From positions 1,116,001 through 1,180,000 of the forward strand of contig NZ_JAPCZF010000001.1 in assembly GCF_025938095.1 (NCBI RefSeq): a DNA stretch of 64,000 bases, given 5' to 3'. The position numbers and the translations under genes were made by a program. Shown here one piece after another: positions 27,431 to 37,444 of the stretch. Position 1 is the first letter of the stretch. Each line of letters begins with the position of its first letter. Below the pieces are notes generated by a model. The model was not told the origin of the DNA. It saw only the letters and a program-made list of their open reading frames with translations, and did not search any database. Source of the DNA: Novosphingobium sp. JCM 18896 (GTDB taxonomy: Bacteria; Pseudomonadota; Alphaproteobacteria; Sphingomonadales; Sphingomonadaceae).

Positions 27431-29488
27431 CTAGCCGCCGCGCAGCAGTTGCACGCCCCAGTCGCGCTCGAACAGGTAGAGCAGCAGACGCGCCGCCTCG
27501 CCGCGCTCGCCGGTCAGGCCGCCGTCACGTTCGATCAGCAGCCGCGCATCGTCGTGCGCCACAGGGAGCAGCCGCTGGATCTGCTCCAATGTCGCGACGC
27601 GGAACGGCGTGTCGCCCGACTGCTTGGTACCGAGCAGCTCGCCGCCGCCGCGCAGGCGCAAGTCCTCTTCGGCCAGGCGGAACCCATCCTGCGTCTCGCG
27701 CATCAGCGCCAGGCGCTCGCGCGCGGTCTCGGACAGGCCGCCGCCGCGTAGCAGCAGGCAGGTCGATTTCTCGGTGCCACGACCGACACGGCCGCGCAGC
27801 TGGTGGAGCTGGGCCAGCCCGAAGCGCTCGGCCTGCTCGATCACCATCAGGTTCGAATTGGGCACGTCGACGCCGACCTCGATCACCGTCGTCGCCACCA
27901 GCAGCTTGGCCTCACCGCGCGCGAAGCGTTCCATGGCCGCGTCCTTGACCTCGGGCCTGAGCTGGCCGTGGACCAGGACGACGTCCTGCTCGCCGAAATG
28001 GTCGCGCAGCTCGGCGTAGCGCGCCTCGGCGGCAGCGAGGTCGTCGGTCTCGCTCTCGCGCACCATCGGGCAGACCCAATAGGCCTGACCGCCGCCCGCC
28101 AGATGCCGCGACACCGCCTCGACGACATCGCCCATCCGCTCGATCGCGACCACGCGCGTGTCGATCGCCTGGCGGCCGGGAGGCATCTCGTCGAGCTTGG
28201 AGACTTCCATCTCGCCGTATTGCGCCAGGGTCAGCGTGCGCGGGATCGGCGTCGCGGTCATCGCCAGGCAGTGCGGCGTGCGCCTGCCCTTCTGGGTGAG
28301 CATCAGCCTTTGCCCCACGCCGAAGCGATGCTGCTCGTCGATCACCACCAGAGCCAGATGCTTGTAGGTCACCGCGTCCTGGAAGATCGCGTGAGTGCCG
28401 ACGACCACGTCGATCGAGCCGTCCATCAGCCCCATGAGGATCGACTCGCGCGCCTTGCCCTTGTCGCGCCCGGTCAGCAGCGCGATCTCGACGCCCGTGC
28501 CCGAGAGCATCTTGCTCAGGGTCGCATGATGCTGGCGCGCGAGGATTTCGGTCGGCGCCAGCAGCGCCGCCTGCGTCCCCGCCTCGACCGCGATCAGCAT
28601 CGATTCGAGCGCGACCACGGTCTTGCCCGAACCCACGTCGCCCTGGAGCAGCCGCAGCATCGGCGATCCTTGCGCGAGATCACCTTCGACCTCGGCAATC
28701 GAGCGCTTCTGCGCGCCCGTCAGCCCGAACGGCAGCGACAGCTTGGCGCGCAGGCGCCCGTCGCCCTGCAGCGGCGTGCCCTTCTGCGCGCGGTTGGCGT
28801 TCTTCACCAGCATCAGCGCCAGCGAATTGGCCAGCAGCTCGTCATAGGCCAGCCGCTCGCGCGCGGGCTTGTTCTCGTCCTTGTGCGCCGCGAGCAGCGC
28901 CTCGCGCCAGGCCGGCCACTTCTCGCGCTCCAGCAGGTTCGGTTCGATCCATTCGGGCAGGTCGGTCAGCGCCACCAGCCCCTGCTGGACCAGCGCGCCG
29001 AGCCGCCCCTGGGTCAGCCCTTCGGAGAGCTGATAGATCGGCTCGCAGACCTGGCCGAGCCCGGCGGTCTCTTCGGAGACGTGATCGGGATGCACGATCT
29101 GCAGCATCTGCCCGTACTGGTCGAGCCGGCCGGCGATCCAGCGCGTCTCGCCCAGCGGCAGCTGCTTCTTGGCGGAATAGGACGCGCGCCCGAAATAGGT
29201 CAGCGCACAGACGTTGCCCGCGGCGTCCTCGGCCATGACGCGATAGGGCCCGCGGCCGCTAGACGAGCGGTGTTCGCGCACGGTCAGCGCGATGATGATG
29301 TTCTCGCCCACCGCCGCCTCGTCGAGATCGGCGACGACGCGGCGCTGCACGAAGCGGTCGGGCAGATGATAGGCCAGGTCCTTGACGCGCGTGAGCCCGA
29401 GCTTGTCGAGCGGCTTGGCCATCTGCGGGCCGACACCCTTGAGGCCGGCGGTTTCGACGAACAGGGAATTGAGCCGGTCGGGACGCAT
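27431..29488 (-). CDS. recG: ATP-dependent DNA helicase RecG
   Basis: A 685-residue superfamily 2 branch-migrating helicase that regresses stalled forks and processes Holliday junctions. It has the N-terminal wedge/OB region (GPQMAKPLDKLGL through PYRVMAEDAAG), Walker A GDVGSGKTVVALE, DEQH box VVIDEQHRFGV, the TATPIPRTL motif III and the C-terminal QLRGRVGRG motif VI. I chose ATG 29488 (MRPDRLNSL); an ATG 36 bases upstream is also open. It is divergent from sdhE, with repeat copy B of family 2 in between. Confidence 0.95.
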   Translation of the reverse strand: MRPDRLNSLFVETAGLKGVGPQMAKPLDKLGLTRVKDLAYHLPDRFVQRRVVADLDEAAVGENIIIALTVREHRSSSGRGPYRVMAEDAAGNVCALTYFGRASYSAKKQLPLGETRWIAGRLDQYGQMLQIVHPDHVSEETAGLGQVCEPIYQLSEGLTQGRLGALVQQGLVALTDLPEWIEPNLLEREKWPAWREALLAAHKDENKPARERLAYDELLANSLALMLVKNANRAQKGTPLQGDGRLRAKLSLPFGLTGAQKRSIAEVEGDLAQGSPMLRLLQGDVGSGKTVVALESMLIAVEAGTQAALLAPTEILARQHHATLSKMLSGTGVEIALLTGRDKGKARESILMGLMDGSIDVVVGTHAIFQDAVTYKHLALVVIDEQHRFGVGQRLMLTQKGRRTPHCLAMTATPIPRTLTLAQYGEMEVSKLDEMPPGRQAIDTRVVAIERMGDVVEAVSRHLAGGGQAYWVCPMVRESETDDLAAAEARYAELRDHFGEQDVVLVHGQLRPEVKDAAMERFARGEAKLLVATTVIEVGVDVPNSNLMVIEQAERFGLAQLHQLRGRVGRGTEKSTCLLLRGGGLSETARERLALMRETQDGFRLAEEDLRLRGGGELLGTKQSGDTPFRVATLEQIQRLLPVAHDDARLLIERDGGLTGERGEAARLLLYLFERDWGVQLLRGG

Positions 29489-29546
29489 GGGAGCGGATAT
29501 ATCCGTCAACGGATCGAAATCCATCCGTTACCGTCCGTTACTTCAT

Positions 29547-29650
29547 CCGTCGCCCCTGCGCAGGCAGGGGCCCAGCTGACCGAGCCTCCGCGCCCGCTTC
29601 GTTGCAGGACGAGAGCTTAGTTGGGCCCCTGCCTCCGCAGGGGTGACGGG
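29547..29650. repeat. Intergenic inverted-repeat element, family 2 copy B
   Basis: About 104 bases. Left arm CCGTCGCCCCTGCG-caggcagggg and right arm gggcccctgcctccgcaggggtGACGGG are near-complementary, each containing its own hairpin. The centre shares GGACGAGAGCTT(A/G)GTTGGGCCCCTGCC with copy C at 36719-36822, so the two copies are close relatives. It occupies the divergent recG/sdhE intergenic region and may affect transcription of either gene. Confidence 0.85.
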
Positions 29651-29720
29651 ATCTGAAGGCAGCAGACGGTTCTGTGTGGCGCGGCTTGTGTGGGCACTAC
29701 GATTGCCCTACCCGCGCGCC

Positions 29721-29984
29721 ATGACCTCAGACCGCCTGAACCGCATCAAGTTCCGCGCCTGGCACCGCGGCACGCGCGAGGCCGACTACATGATCGGCTG
29801 CTTCTTCGACCGCTTTCACGCCGAGTGGAACGAAGAGGAGATCGCCTGGTTCGAAGCCCTGCTCGACGAGGAAGACCACGACCTGCTCGCCTGGGCGCTC
29901 GGCACCGAGCCCGTGCCTGAACGCTATGCCGGCGCGCTGATGACGCGCATGCAGCAGCTCGATTACGTCGAGATCCCACAGTAA
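29721..29984 (+). CDS. sdhE: FAD assembly factor SdhE
   Basis: An 87-residue SdhE/Sdh5-family protein that promotes covalent flavinylation of succinate dehydrogenase SdhA. The family motif RGxxE is present as RGTRE at residues 16-20, within RAWHRGTREADYMIG, followed by the EALLDEEDHDLLAWALG helix region. The start is ATG 29721 (MTSDRLNR); upstream codons belong to the repeat region. The recG-sdhE-mfd neighbourhood is conserved in alphaproteobacteria. Confidence 0.93.
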   Translation: MTSDRLNRIKFRAWHRGTREADYMIGCFFDRFHAEWNEEEIAWFEALLDEEDHDLLAWALGTEPVPERYAGALMTRMQQLDYVEIPQ

Positions 29985-29994
29985 GGCCTTCGCG

Positions 29995-30300
29995 TCACGA
30001 ATGCGTGACGTCGTAGACGGTCACCTTCGACCACAGGTGCTCGTGCTCGGCGATGAACTTCTGGTGCAGCGGATGCACCTGATAGGCGCCTTCGTCCTCG
30101 ACGCTGTCGAAGGTCAGGATTTCGGACACGCCATAGCTCGCGTCGACCACGTCGCGGTCACCCGTCTCGGCCGGCACGCCCACGACCAACGAACGCACGC
30201 CCTCGATCGCGGCCAGCCCGCGCACACCGGCGATCAGCGCGTCGCGATCGGCGATCGAGCCCGGGTTTTTCAGCCAGAAGAATACCGCGTGCGTGATCAT
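29995..30300 (-). CDS. Dabb (stress-responsive A/B barrel) family protein
   Basis: A 101-residue dimeric alpha-beta barrel protein. It starts MITHAVFFWLKNPGS, typical of Dabb domains, and ends with the aromatic/His-rich segment VHPLHQKFIAEHEHLWSKV found in the family. ATG 30300 is chosen because longer antisense frames through mfd are not real. The substrate is unknown; members bind small hydrophobic molecules or act in stress. It converges with sdhE, 10 bases away, and is divergent from mfd. Confidence 0.85.
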   Translation of the reverse strand: MITHAVFFWLKNPGSIADRDALIAGVRGLAAIEGVRSLVVGVPAETGDRDVVDASYGVSEILTFDSVEDEGAYQVHPLHQKFIAEHEHLWSKVTVYDVTHS

Positions 30301-30411
30301 GCCGTGCCTTTCCCGTGCGAAGCCGATCTGCGGATAGATCGCACCCGCGCAGGCGGCAAGACAGGCACACTTGGAACGGAACAAATACACGGCTAGTGGC
30401 CTTGGCCTGCC

Positions 30412-33400
30412 ATGCCCGATTTCTCGAAGATTCTCTCCGCCAAAACTCCGCTCACGCTCGCCTCGATCGCGCGCGGCGCCCAGCCGCTGGTCATGGCCGA
30501 CCTCGCGCGGGCCGCCAAAGGCAGCCCCAGTGGCTCCAGAGCCGTCTTCATAGCGCCCGACGACGCCGCGATGCGCGCGGTTACCGATGCCGCCGGCTTC
30601 TTCGCGCCCGAGCTCGACGTCGTCGAATTTCCCGCTTGGGACTGCCTGCCCTATGACCGGTCGAGCCCCGCGCTCTCGGTCTCGGCGCGGCGGCTGGCGG
30701 CGCTGCATCGCCTGCAGAACGGCCCGAAAGGTCCGCAGCTCCTCGTCACCACGATCAACGCCCTGCTCCAGCGCGTGGTCACGCCGTTCCGCATCCGCGA
30801 GTCGGTCCGCCTGCTCAAGCCGGGCATGGAGATCGGCCGCGAGAGCCTGATCGCCCTGCTCCAGCGCCAGGGCTATTCGCGCACCGACACCGTCGTCGAC
30901 GCCGGCGAATATGCGGTGCGCGGCTCGATCTTCGACATCTTCCCCTCGGGGCTCGAACAAGGCCTGCGGCTCGACTTCTTCGGCGACGAGCTCGAAACCC
31001 TGCGACTGTTCGATCCGAACACCCAGCGCTCGACCGGTTCGGTCGAACAGCACCTGTTGCTGCCCGCCAGCGAAGCCCTGCTCGACGAGGACAGTGTCAA
31101 GCGCTTCCGCAGCCGCTATCGCGAGATGTTCGGCGCCAATGCCACCTCCGATCCGCTCTATCAGGCGGTCAGCGACGGCCGCCGCCTCGCCGGCATGGAA
31201 CATTGGCTGCCGCTGTTCGAGGACCGACTGGTCACCCTGTTCGACCACCTCGCCGCCGAGGACCTGATCGTCATCGACGCCTCGGCCCAGGGCGCGGCCG
31301 AGGAACGGCTGACCGACATCGCCGACTACTATACCGCGCGCACCGACACCTCGGGCAAGCAGCCGGGCTCCTACCGCCCGCTCAAGCCCGACGCGCTCTA
31401 CCTGACGCGCGAGGAGATCGACGGCCGGATCGTCGACTGGCCCGTCCACAAGGCCGATATCTTCGCCCAGCCCGAAAGCGCCAAGGCGGTCGACTTCGGC
31501 TTCACCTCGGGCCGTGACTTCGCCCCCGAGCGAGCGCGCGGAGACAACGTCTACGAAGCCGCGGCCAAGCATCTCCAGACCGTGGCAAAGTCGGGCCTCA
31601 AGGCCTTGATCGCGGCCTATTCTCCGGGCAGCCGCGCGCGCATATCCGCTATCATCGGGGAGGCCGGGAAGGTCGAGCCCGCGCTGGCCGACACCTGGCA
31701 GGAAGCGCTCGGCCTAGCCGCCAAGGGCCGCCCGGTGGCGCTGGTCCTGCCGCTCGAAACCGGCTTCGCCAATGCCGAGATCGACCTCGTCACCGAGCAG
31801 GACATCCTCGGCGACCGTCTGGTCCGCCGCAAGAAGCGCAAGAAGGACGCCGACGCTTTCCTCGCCGAGCTGTCGGCGCTCACCCCCGGCGATCTCGTCG
31901 TCCACATGGACCACGGCATCGGCCGCTACGAGGGCCTGCAGTCGATCCCCGTGGGCAAGAGCCCGCACGACTGCGTGATGCTGACCTATGCGGGCGGCGA
32001 CAAGCTCTACATCCCGGTCGAGAACATCGACGTGCTCTCGCGCTATGGCAGCGGCGAGGACGGCGTCGCGCTCGACAAGCTCGGCGGTGAGGCCTGGCAG
32101 CGGCGCAAGGCGCGGCTCAAGGAGCGCATCCGCGAGATCGCGCACGAGCTGCTCAAGACCGCGGCCAAGCGCGCGCTGCGCCAGGCGCCGGCGCTGCTGC
32201 CCGACCAGGCCAGCTACGACCAGTTCGTCGACCGCTTCCCCTGGGAAGAGACCGACGACCAGGAACACGCGATCGCCGACGTACTCGGCGATCTCGCCGC
32301 GGGCCGGCCGATGGACCGCCTCGTCTGCGGCGACGTCGGCTTCGGCAAGACCGAGGTCGCGCTGCGCGCCGCCTTCGTCGCGGCCATGGCCGGCCAGCAG
32401 GTCGCCGTCGTCGCGCCGACCACCCTGCTCGCCCGCCAACACTACAAGGGCTTCTCCGAGCGCTTCGCCGGCTTCCCGCTCGAAGTCGGCCGCCTCTCGC
32501 GCCTGGTGCCCGAGAAGGAGGCCAAGGAGACCCGCAGCGGGTTGGCCGAAGGCAAGGTCGACGTCGTGGTCGGCACCCACGCGCTGCTGTCGAAGACCGT
32601 CTCGTTCAAGGACCTGGGCCTCGTCATCGTCGACGAGGAGCAGCGCTTCGGGGTCAACCACAAGGAAAAGCTCAAGCAGCTGCGCAACGACGTCCACGTC
32701 CTGACGCTGACCGCAACGCCGATCCCGCGCACCTTGCAGATGGCGATGAGCGGCCTGCGCGAACTTTCGACGATCCAGACCCCGCCGGTCGACCGCCTCG
32801 CGGTGCGCACCTACGTGATGGAATGGGACGAGATGGTGATGCGCGAGGCGCTGCTGCGCGAGCATCACCGCGGCGGCCAGAGCTTCATCGTCGTCCCGCG
32901 CATCTCCGACATGGCCGAGATCGAGGACTGGCTGCACAAGGCCGTCCCCGAGGTGAAATACATCTCGGCCCACGGCCAGATGGGCGCGGGCGAAGTCGAG
33001 GAGCGCATGAGCGCCTTCTACGAGGGCAAGTACGACGTGCTGCTCTCGACCACGATCGTCGAGAGCGGGATCGACATCCCCAGCGCCAACACGATCATCA
33101 TCCACCGCGCCGACCGCTTCGGCCTGGCCCAGCTCTACCAGCTGCGCGGCCGCGTCGGCCGCGCCAAGCTGCGCGCCTATGCCTACCTGACCACGCCGAA
33201 CGACAAGGCGCTGTCAGAAGTCGCCGAGAAGCGATTGAAAGTGCTGGGAGATCTCGATTCGCTCGGCGCCGGCTTCCAGCTCGCCAGCCACGATCTCGAC
33301 ATCCGCGGCGCGGGCAACCTGCTCGGCGACGAGCAGTCGGGCCACATCCGCGAGGTCGGCTTCGAGCTCTACCAGTCGATGCTCGAGGACGCGATCCTCG

Positions 33401-33903
33401 CGGCCAAGGCCGGCGACATGGGGCTGGAGCGCGAACGCTCGGCGCTGAGCCCGCAGATCACCGTCGACGCGCCGATCATGATCCCCGAGGACTACGTGCC
33501 CGACCTCGCCGTCCGCATGGCGCTCTATCGCCGCCTCAACGACGCCGAGGACCAGCAGGAGATCGAGAGCCTTTCGGCCGAGATGATCGACCGCTTCGGC
33601 CCGCTGCCCTCGGCCACGGCGAACCTGATCAAGCTGATCGAGATCAAGCGCCAGGCGATCGAGGCGCACATCGCCAAGATCGACGTCGGCGCGAAGGGAT
33701 CGCTGGTCTCGTTCCACAACGACCAGTTCCCCGATCCTGCCGGCCTGATCGCCTATGCCGCGCGGCTCGAGGGCACGGTCAAGCTGCGCCCCGACAGCAA
33801 GCTCGTCATCACGCGCGTCTGGGGTGATCCCAAGGCGCGGCTGCACGGCCTCGCACAGCTGACCAAGGGGCTGGCGCAGATCGCGCGCAAGGCGGCGAAG
33901 TAG
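30412..33903 (+). CDS. mfd: Transcription-repair coupling factor Mfd
   Basis: A 1163-residue DNA translocase that removes stalled RNA polymerase and recruits UvrA. The N-terminal UvrB-like module (about 1-350) includes [15 protein letters not shown]. The CarD-like RNAP-interaction domain begins near residue 490 ([20 protein letters not shown]). The RecG-like motor has Walker [20 protein letters not shown] box [11 protein letters not shown] and [20 protein letters not shown]. The TRCF C-terminal domain follows. Length is near that of E. coli Mfd (1148). Confidence 0.97.
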   Translation: MPDFSKILSAKTPLTLASIARGAQPLVMADLARAAKGSPSGSRAVFIAPDDAAMRAVTDAAGFFAPELDVVEFPAWDCLPYDRSSPALSVSARRLAALHRLQNGPKGPQLLVTTINALLQRVVTPFRIRESVRLLKPGMEIGRESLIALLQRQGYSRTDTVVDAGEYAVRGSIFDIFPSGLEQGLRLDFFGDELETLRLFDPNTQRSTGSVEQHLLLPASEALLDEDSVKRFRSRYREMFGANATSDPLYQAVSDGRRLAGMEHWLPLFEDRLVTLFDHLAAEDLIVIDASAQGAAEERLTDIADYYTARTDTSGKQPGSYRPLKPDALYLTREEIDGRIVDWPVHKADIFAQPESAKAVDFGFTSGRDFAPERARGDNVYEAAAKHLQTVAKSGLKALIAAYSPGSRARISAIIGEAGKVEPALADTWQEALGLAAKGRPVALVLPLETGFANAEIDLVTEQDILGDRLVRRKKRKKDADAFLAELSALTPGDLVVHMDHGIGRYEGLQSIPVGKSPHDCVMLTYAGGDKLYIPVENIDVLSRYGSGEDGVALDKLGGEAWQRRKARLKERIREIAHELLKTAAKRALRQAPALLPDQASYDQFVDRFPWEETDDQEHAIADVLGDLAAGRPMDRLVCGDVGFGKTEVALRAAFVAAMAGQQVAVVAPTTLLARQHYKGFSERFAGFPLEVGRLSRLVPEKEAKETRSGLAEGKVDVVVGTHALLSKTVSFKDLGLVIVDEEQRFGVNHKEKLKQLRNDVHVLTLTATPIPRTLQMAMSGLRELSTIQTPPVDRLAVRTYVMEWDEMVMREALLREHHRGGQSFIVVPRISDMAEIEDWLHKAVPEVKYISAHGQMGAGEVEERMSAFYEGKYDVLLSTTIVESGIDIPSANTIIIHRADRFGLAQLYQLRGRVGRAKLRAYAYLTTPNDKALSEVAEKRLKVLGDLDSLGAGFQLASHDLDIRGAGNLLGDEQSGHIREVGFELYQSMLEDAILAAKAGDMGLERERSALSPQITVDAPIMIPEDYVPDLAVRMALYRRLNDAEDQQEIESLSAEMIDRFGPLPSATANLIKLIEIKRQAIEAHIAKIDVGAKGSLVSFHNDQFPDPAGLIAYAARLEGTVKLRPDSKLVITRVWGDPKARLHGLAQLTKGLAQIARKAAK

Positions 33904-33909
33904 TCGCGC

Positions 33910-35217
33910 TCACCCTCCGGTGGCGAGATCCACGAACTCCTCGGCGCTCATCGGCTGGGCGCGCAGGAAGCCCTGGTAGAAGTCGCAGCCTTCGCGCACG
34001 ATCAGGTCGCGCTGGGCCTCGTCCTCGATGCCCTCGGCGATGACCTTGAGCGACAGCGCGCGCGCCATGGCGACGATCGCGCGCAGCACGGCGAGGTCAC
34101 GCGGATCGTCCTCGATCCCGTCGACCATCGAGCGGTCGAGCTTGAGGTAGTCGAGCGGCAGCAGCTTGAGATAGCGGAAGTTGCAGAAGCCCGCGCCGAA
34201 GTCGTCGAGCGCGACGCGGATGCCCTCGCCCGAGATCCGGCCCAGGGTCTTGGCCGCGGCGTGGATGTCGCTGAGCAGCACCTGCTCGGTCACTTCCAAG
34301 GTCAGCCGGTCGGCCGGAAAGCCGCTCTCGCGCACGATCGCCAGCAGGGTGTCGGCATAGGAGATCGCGGCGAGATCGGCTGGCGTCACGTTCAGCGACA
34401 GTCGCAGCCCCGGCGGCCAGTCCCTTGCCGCCGCCAAGGCGCGTTTGGCGATGTGGCGCGACAGCGGCGCGACGTGGTCGCTGCGCTCGGCGACGCCGAA
34501 CAACGCGGCGGCGCCGATGCGGCCGAGCACCGGATGCCGCCAGCGCGCCAGTGCCTCGGCGCCGGTCAGCAGGTCGTCGGCGTCGAACTGCGGCTGGAAC
34601 AGGATCTCGATTTCGTCGCGGTCGATCGCGACGAGCAGGTCGGCTTCGAGCTGCGCCGCGGTGCGGCCCGGCGGCACCGATTCGCCGTCGGCCCAGGCGA
34701 TCCGCCCGCCCTGCAGCCGCCGGCTGCCCAGCGTGTGGCCGAGCCGGTCGAGCAGCGATTCGACCGTATCGTCGGCCAGGGCGCGCAGCAGCGCCAGGCG
34801 CGGCGAGAGCCGCAAGGCGCCCGCGGCGGCGGGGATCGACTGCGAGACGATGTCGGCGAGCTGCTCGGCGAACAGCTGCCAGCGCTCGCGGCTGCAGGCC
34901 TCGTTGGCGGCGAGCAGGAAATTGCCGCCAGAGCCGCGCGCGACCAGCCAGGGGCCGTCGAGCTCGTTCTCGGCGAAACGGCAGATGCGCCCGCCGACCT
35001 CGGCCAAGGCCGCGTCGCCGGCGCTGGCGCCATAGGCGAGGTTCACCGCATCGAAGCGGCGCAGGCCGAGCAGCAGGGTGTGCACCTTCGCCGCCTCGCC
35101 GCGCGCGGCGGCCTGGGTCAGCCAGTCCTCGATCCGCCCGCGGACGGTGTCGATCGCCGGAAGCCCGGTCACGGCATCACGCGGCGCGTCGCGATCGAGG
35201 GAGCTCAGCTCATTCAT
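33910..35217 (-). CDS. Degenerate GGDEF plus EAL-domain c-di-GMP phosphodiesterase
   Basis: A 435-residue protein without transmembrane or PAS segments. Residues about 15-170 resemble a GGDEF domain, but the active loop reads GSGGNF in place of GGDEF, so cyclase activity is unlikely. Residues about 185-430 form an EAL domain with apparently complete catalytic residues: EALARW, LNVTP, EVTEQ, the DDFGAGF loop, LKLDRS and AEGIED. The likely role is c-di-GMP hydrolysis, with the degenerate half as a GTP sensor or dimer module. It is divergent from nadK. Confidence 0.9.
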   Translation of the reverse strand: MNELSSLDRDAPRDAVTGLPAIDTVRGRIEDWLTQAAARGEAAKVHTLLLGLRRFDAVNLAYGASAGDAALAEVGGRICRFAENELDGPWLVARGSGGNFLLAANEACSRERWQLFAEQLADIVSQSIPAAAGALRLSPRLALLRALADDTVESLLDRLGHTLGSRRLQGGRIAWADGESVPPGRTAAQLEADLLVAIDRDEIEILFQPQFDADDLLTGAEALARWRHPVLGRIGAAALFGVAERSDHVAPLSRHIAKRALAAARDWPPGLRLSLNVTPADLAAISYADTLLAIVRESGFPADRLTLEVTEQVLLSDIHAAAKTLGRISGEGIRVALDDFGAGFCNFRYLKLLPLDYLKLDRSMVDGIEDDPRDLAVLRAIVAMARALSLKVIAEGIEDEAQRDLIVREGCDFYQGFLRAQPMSAEEFVDLATGG

Positions 35218-35303
35218 TCCGTCACACTAGCCGGAAGCCCTTGCCAAAGCATTCAAATTACCACAGCTCCGCTCCCGGAACGGGATTTTGGAGTCTATCC
35301 GGC

Positions 35304-36083
35304 GTGGGCACGGACAAGAAGCTGGCGCTGATCGTATCGGACAGCGCCAAGGCGCAGGAAGGCGCCGAAGCGCTGCGCAAGGCGCACGACTGGGTGAAGC
35401 CGGTCGATGCCGACGTCTTCGTCGTGCTCGGCGGCGACGGCTTCCTGCTGCACGTTCTGCACGAGATGCTCGACAAGGGCCGCCTGCGCCCCTGCTACGG
35501 CGTCAACCTCGGCACGGTCGGCTTCCTGATGAACCGCAACGGCACCAAGCGCACGATCGCCGAGCGGATCGGCCGCGCGCGCGAGATCGCCGTGCGCCCG
35601 CTCGAGATGCGTGCGATCACTCAGGACGAGCAGGAATTCAGCTACTACGCGATCAACGAGGTCTCCCTGCTGCGCGAGACGCGTCAGACCGCGAAGCTCG
35701 AGGTCAAGATCAACGGCAAGGTGCGCATGGCCGAGCTCGCCGGCGACGGCGTGCTGGTCTCGACCCCCGCCGGCTCGACCGCCTACAACCTCTCGGCCAA
35801 CGGACCGATCCTGCCGCTGGGCTGCAACATGCTGGCGCTGACCCCGATCAGCCCCTTCCGCCCGCGTCGCTGGCGTGGCGCGATTCTGCCCGACAGCGCC
35901 GAGGTCGAATTCCGCGTGCGCGAGCCGGCCAAGCGCCCGGTCTCGGCCGTGGCCGACCAGAAGGAGGTCCGCGACGTGCGCGATATTCGCATCTGCACCG
36001 CGCACGACAAGGAACTGACCCTGCTGTTCGACCCCGGCGCCAGCCTTGAGGAACGCATCTTCGCCGAGCAGTTCCAGGCTTGA
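35304..36083 (+). CDS. nadK: NAD kinase
   Basis: A 259-residue kinase making NADP from NAD. The nucleotide motif LGGDGFLLHVLHE is near residue 42, YAINEVSLLR carries the conserved Asn-Glu, and STPAGSTAYNLSANGPI is the glycine-rich segment. I chose GTG 35304, with GGAG about 10 bases upstream; a much longer frame upstream is the shadow of the EAL gene. The protein is shorter than E. coli NadK (292), as usual in alphaproteobacteria. Confidence 0.93.
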   Translation: MGTDKKLALIVSDSAKAQEGAEALRKAHDWVKPVDADVFVVLGGDGFLLHVLHEMLDKGRLRPCYGVNLGTVGFLMNRNGTKRTIAERIGRAREIAVRPLEMRAITQDEQEFSYYAINEVSLLRETRQTAKLEVKINGKVRMAELAGDGVLVSTPAGSTAYNLSANGPILPLGCNMLALTPISPFRPRRWRGAILPDSAEVEFRVREPAKRPVSAVADQKEVRDVRDIRICTAHDKELTLLFDPGASLEERIFAEQFQA

Positions 36084-36116
36084 TCGCACAAATTCAATTT
36101 TTGTCGCCGGAGTGAC

Positions 36117-36144
36117 TTGCCAAAGTTTCCGACGCTGTTATAGG
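36117..36144 (+). promoter_or_regulatory. Sigma70-type promoter of tRNA-Asn
   Basis: TTGCCA (36117-36122) and TATAGG (36139-36144) are separated by 16 bases. The predicted transcription start is near 36151, about 18 bases before the mature tRNA 5' end. Confidence 0.65.
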
Positions 36145-36168
36145 CGCACCCCTGCCCGAGAGGGCTGC

Positions 36169-36243
36169 TCCCTGATAGCTCAGCGGTAGAGCATTCGACT
36201 GTTAATCGAATGGCCGTAGGTTCGAATCCTACTCAGGGAGCCA
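36169..36243 (+). tRNA. tRNA-Asn (anticodon GTT)
   Basis: A 75-base gene with encoded CCA (36241-36243). Acceptor stem TCCCTGA pairs with TCAGGGA and the discriminator is G. D-loop AGCTCAGCGGTAGAGC, anticodon stem TTCGA with loop CTGTTAA giving GTT, and T-arm GGTTCGAATCC are all standard. Confidence 0.97.
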
Positions 36244-36344
36244 ACTTCTTCACATCGCTGAAAAGACCGGCGAAGCCGCCCAACTGGCGGATGCTCTGCG
36301 CCCGTGGTATACTCTCGCCCGCGGGAGGCACCCTGGAGGTTGCC

Positions 36345-36683
36345 ATGGTCATTGTTCAGGACACCCAACAGCGCCGCGAGCTCGACGGCCTTACCGCGCA
36401 GTTCCGCACGCGCGCCGATGCGGACCTCGCGGTCGAACATCTCGCGCAGGAACACGGGATCGATCCCGCCTTCATCTACGTCGAGCCCATCGCCGACGAG
36501 AACAGCGCGGGCATCATCGCCAGCGGCGGCGATCATGCCGCAGGCGCACCGAGTCACCGCGAACGCGCCGACGCGCCGCTCAACGGCGCGATCCAGCTCA
36601 CCGTCCCCGTCCGCCACGAGAACCTGCTGATCGTCACGAGCGCGCTGCGCGAGAGCGGCGCCCAGTTGATCGAGGTTTTCTAA
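36345..36683 (+). CDS. Conserved hypothetical 112-residue protein
   Basis: I do not recognise a characterised family. The product is small, soluble and acidic, with an alpha-beta look: a helix ADADLAVEHLAQEHG followed by strand FIYVEPIA, then after a polar loop PLNGAIQLTVPVRHENLLIVTSALRESGAQLIEVF. The repeated beta-alpha-beta order suggests a ferredoxin-like or SPOR-like fold. The start is well supported by GGAGG six bases before the ATG. A TATACT hexamer at about 36308-36313 may be the -10 of its own promoter, between it and tRNA-Asn. Confidence 0.75.
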   Translation: MVIVQDTQQRRELDGLTAQFRTRADADLAVEHLAQEHGIDPAFIYVEPIADENSAGIIASGGDHAAGAPSHRERADAPLNGAIQLTVPVRHENLLIVTSALRESGAQLIEVF

Positions 36684-36718
36684 GGTCGATCTTCCTGGTG
36701 CGGCATAGGTTCTACCAT

Positions 36719-36822
36719 CCCGTCGCCCCTGCGAAGGCAGGGGGCCAACTGACCGCGCGCGCAGGCACCCTTCGTTTCAGGACGAGAGCTTGGTTGGGCC
36801 CCTGCCTTCGCAGGGGCGACGG
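36719..36822. repeat. Intergenic inverted-repeat element, family 2 copy C
   Basis: About 104 bases with arms CCGTCGCCCCTGCGAAGGCAG at the left and CTGCCTTCGCAGGGGCGACGG-type sequence at the right, each self-complementary. The arms and the central GGACGAGAGCTTGGTTGGGC closely match copy B. It lies between the convergent hypothetical gene and the lipoprotein gene. Confidence 0.85.
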
Positions 36823-36891
36823 TAAGATAGGGAGCGGAGGCTTTCGAGCAGCCCCACACCACCTCGAAGCCCACGCCCCTTCCCAGCAAAC

Positions 36892-36922
36892 AAAAAAGGC
36901 CGGCGCCCTTGCGGGAGCCGGC
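36892..36922 (-). terminator. Intrinsic terminator of the lipoprotein gene
   Basis: On the minus strand GGCCGGC-t-CCC-gcaa-GGG-c-GCCGGCC is followed directly by TTTTTT (A-tract 36892-36897 on the plus strand). It begins about 22 bases after the lipoprotein stop, a textbook rho-independent terminator. Confidence 0.85.
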
Positions 36923-36944
36923 CCTTCTTGACCTGTCCGACAGA

Positions 36945-37169
36945 TCAGTGCGCGGGCGCGGAGGCCGTACCGGTCGGAGCCGGGGTCGCCGTGTCGCTGG
37001 GCGCGGGGACGGCGGCCGGAGCGGCGCTGTCGATCGAAGCTGCGGTCATGTCCGCCGCGTCGGGGGTCGGGGTGGCATTGGCATTGGCCGTCTCGCTACC
37101 GCACGCGGAGAGGCTCATACCGAGGGCTGCCAGGGCGATGATCGTCGCGCCCTTGATCATTTTCGTCAT
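36945..37169 (-). CDS. Small predicted lipoprotein
   Basis: A 74-residue protein with a lipoprotein signal: basic MTKMIKG, hydrophobic ATIIALAALGMS, lipobox LSAC with the acylated Cys at about residue 23. The mature part is a short Ala/Pro/Thr-rich low-complexity chain without a fold. ATG 37169 has AAAGGAG five bases upstream, so the longer frame from 37184 is unlikely. It may be an envelope spacer or entericidin-like peptide; no function is assigned. A strong terminator follows. Confidence 0.75.
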   Translation of the reverse strand: MTKMIKGATIIALAALGMSLSACGSETANANATPTPDAADMTAASIDSAAPAAVPAPSDTATPAPTGTASAPAH

Positions 37170-37444
37170 CGAAACTCCTTTCAATCGCGCGTGCCCTCGC
37201 CCGCCGGAGGGGGACCGGCATCCGCATCACGCGGGCACGCTGTCTCGGGCGTTAACTAAGCGCCAAGCCGCTGTAAACGGCCGATCAACCGCTTGATCGC
37301 AGTGGCACCACGGCTCGCGGGTCGTTCCAGTGGCAAAAAACACAGCCGCCGCGTGCGTCCGCGCACCGCGCAAGAGGCCGCAAAAGCCGACAACGCGGTC
37401 ATGGAAGCCGCCCGCCCCGGCGGCGATCGGATCGGAGACCCACG

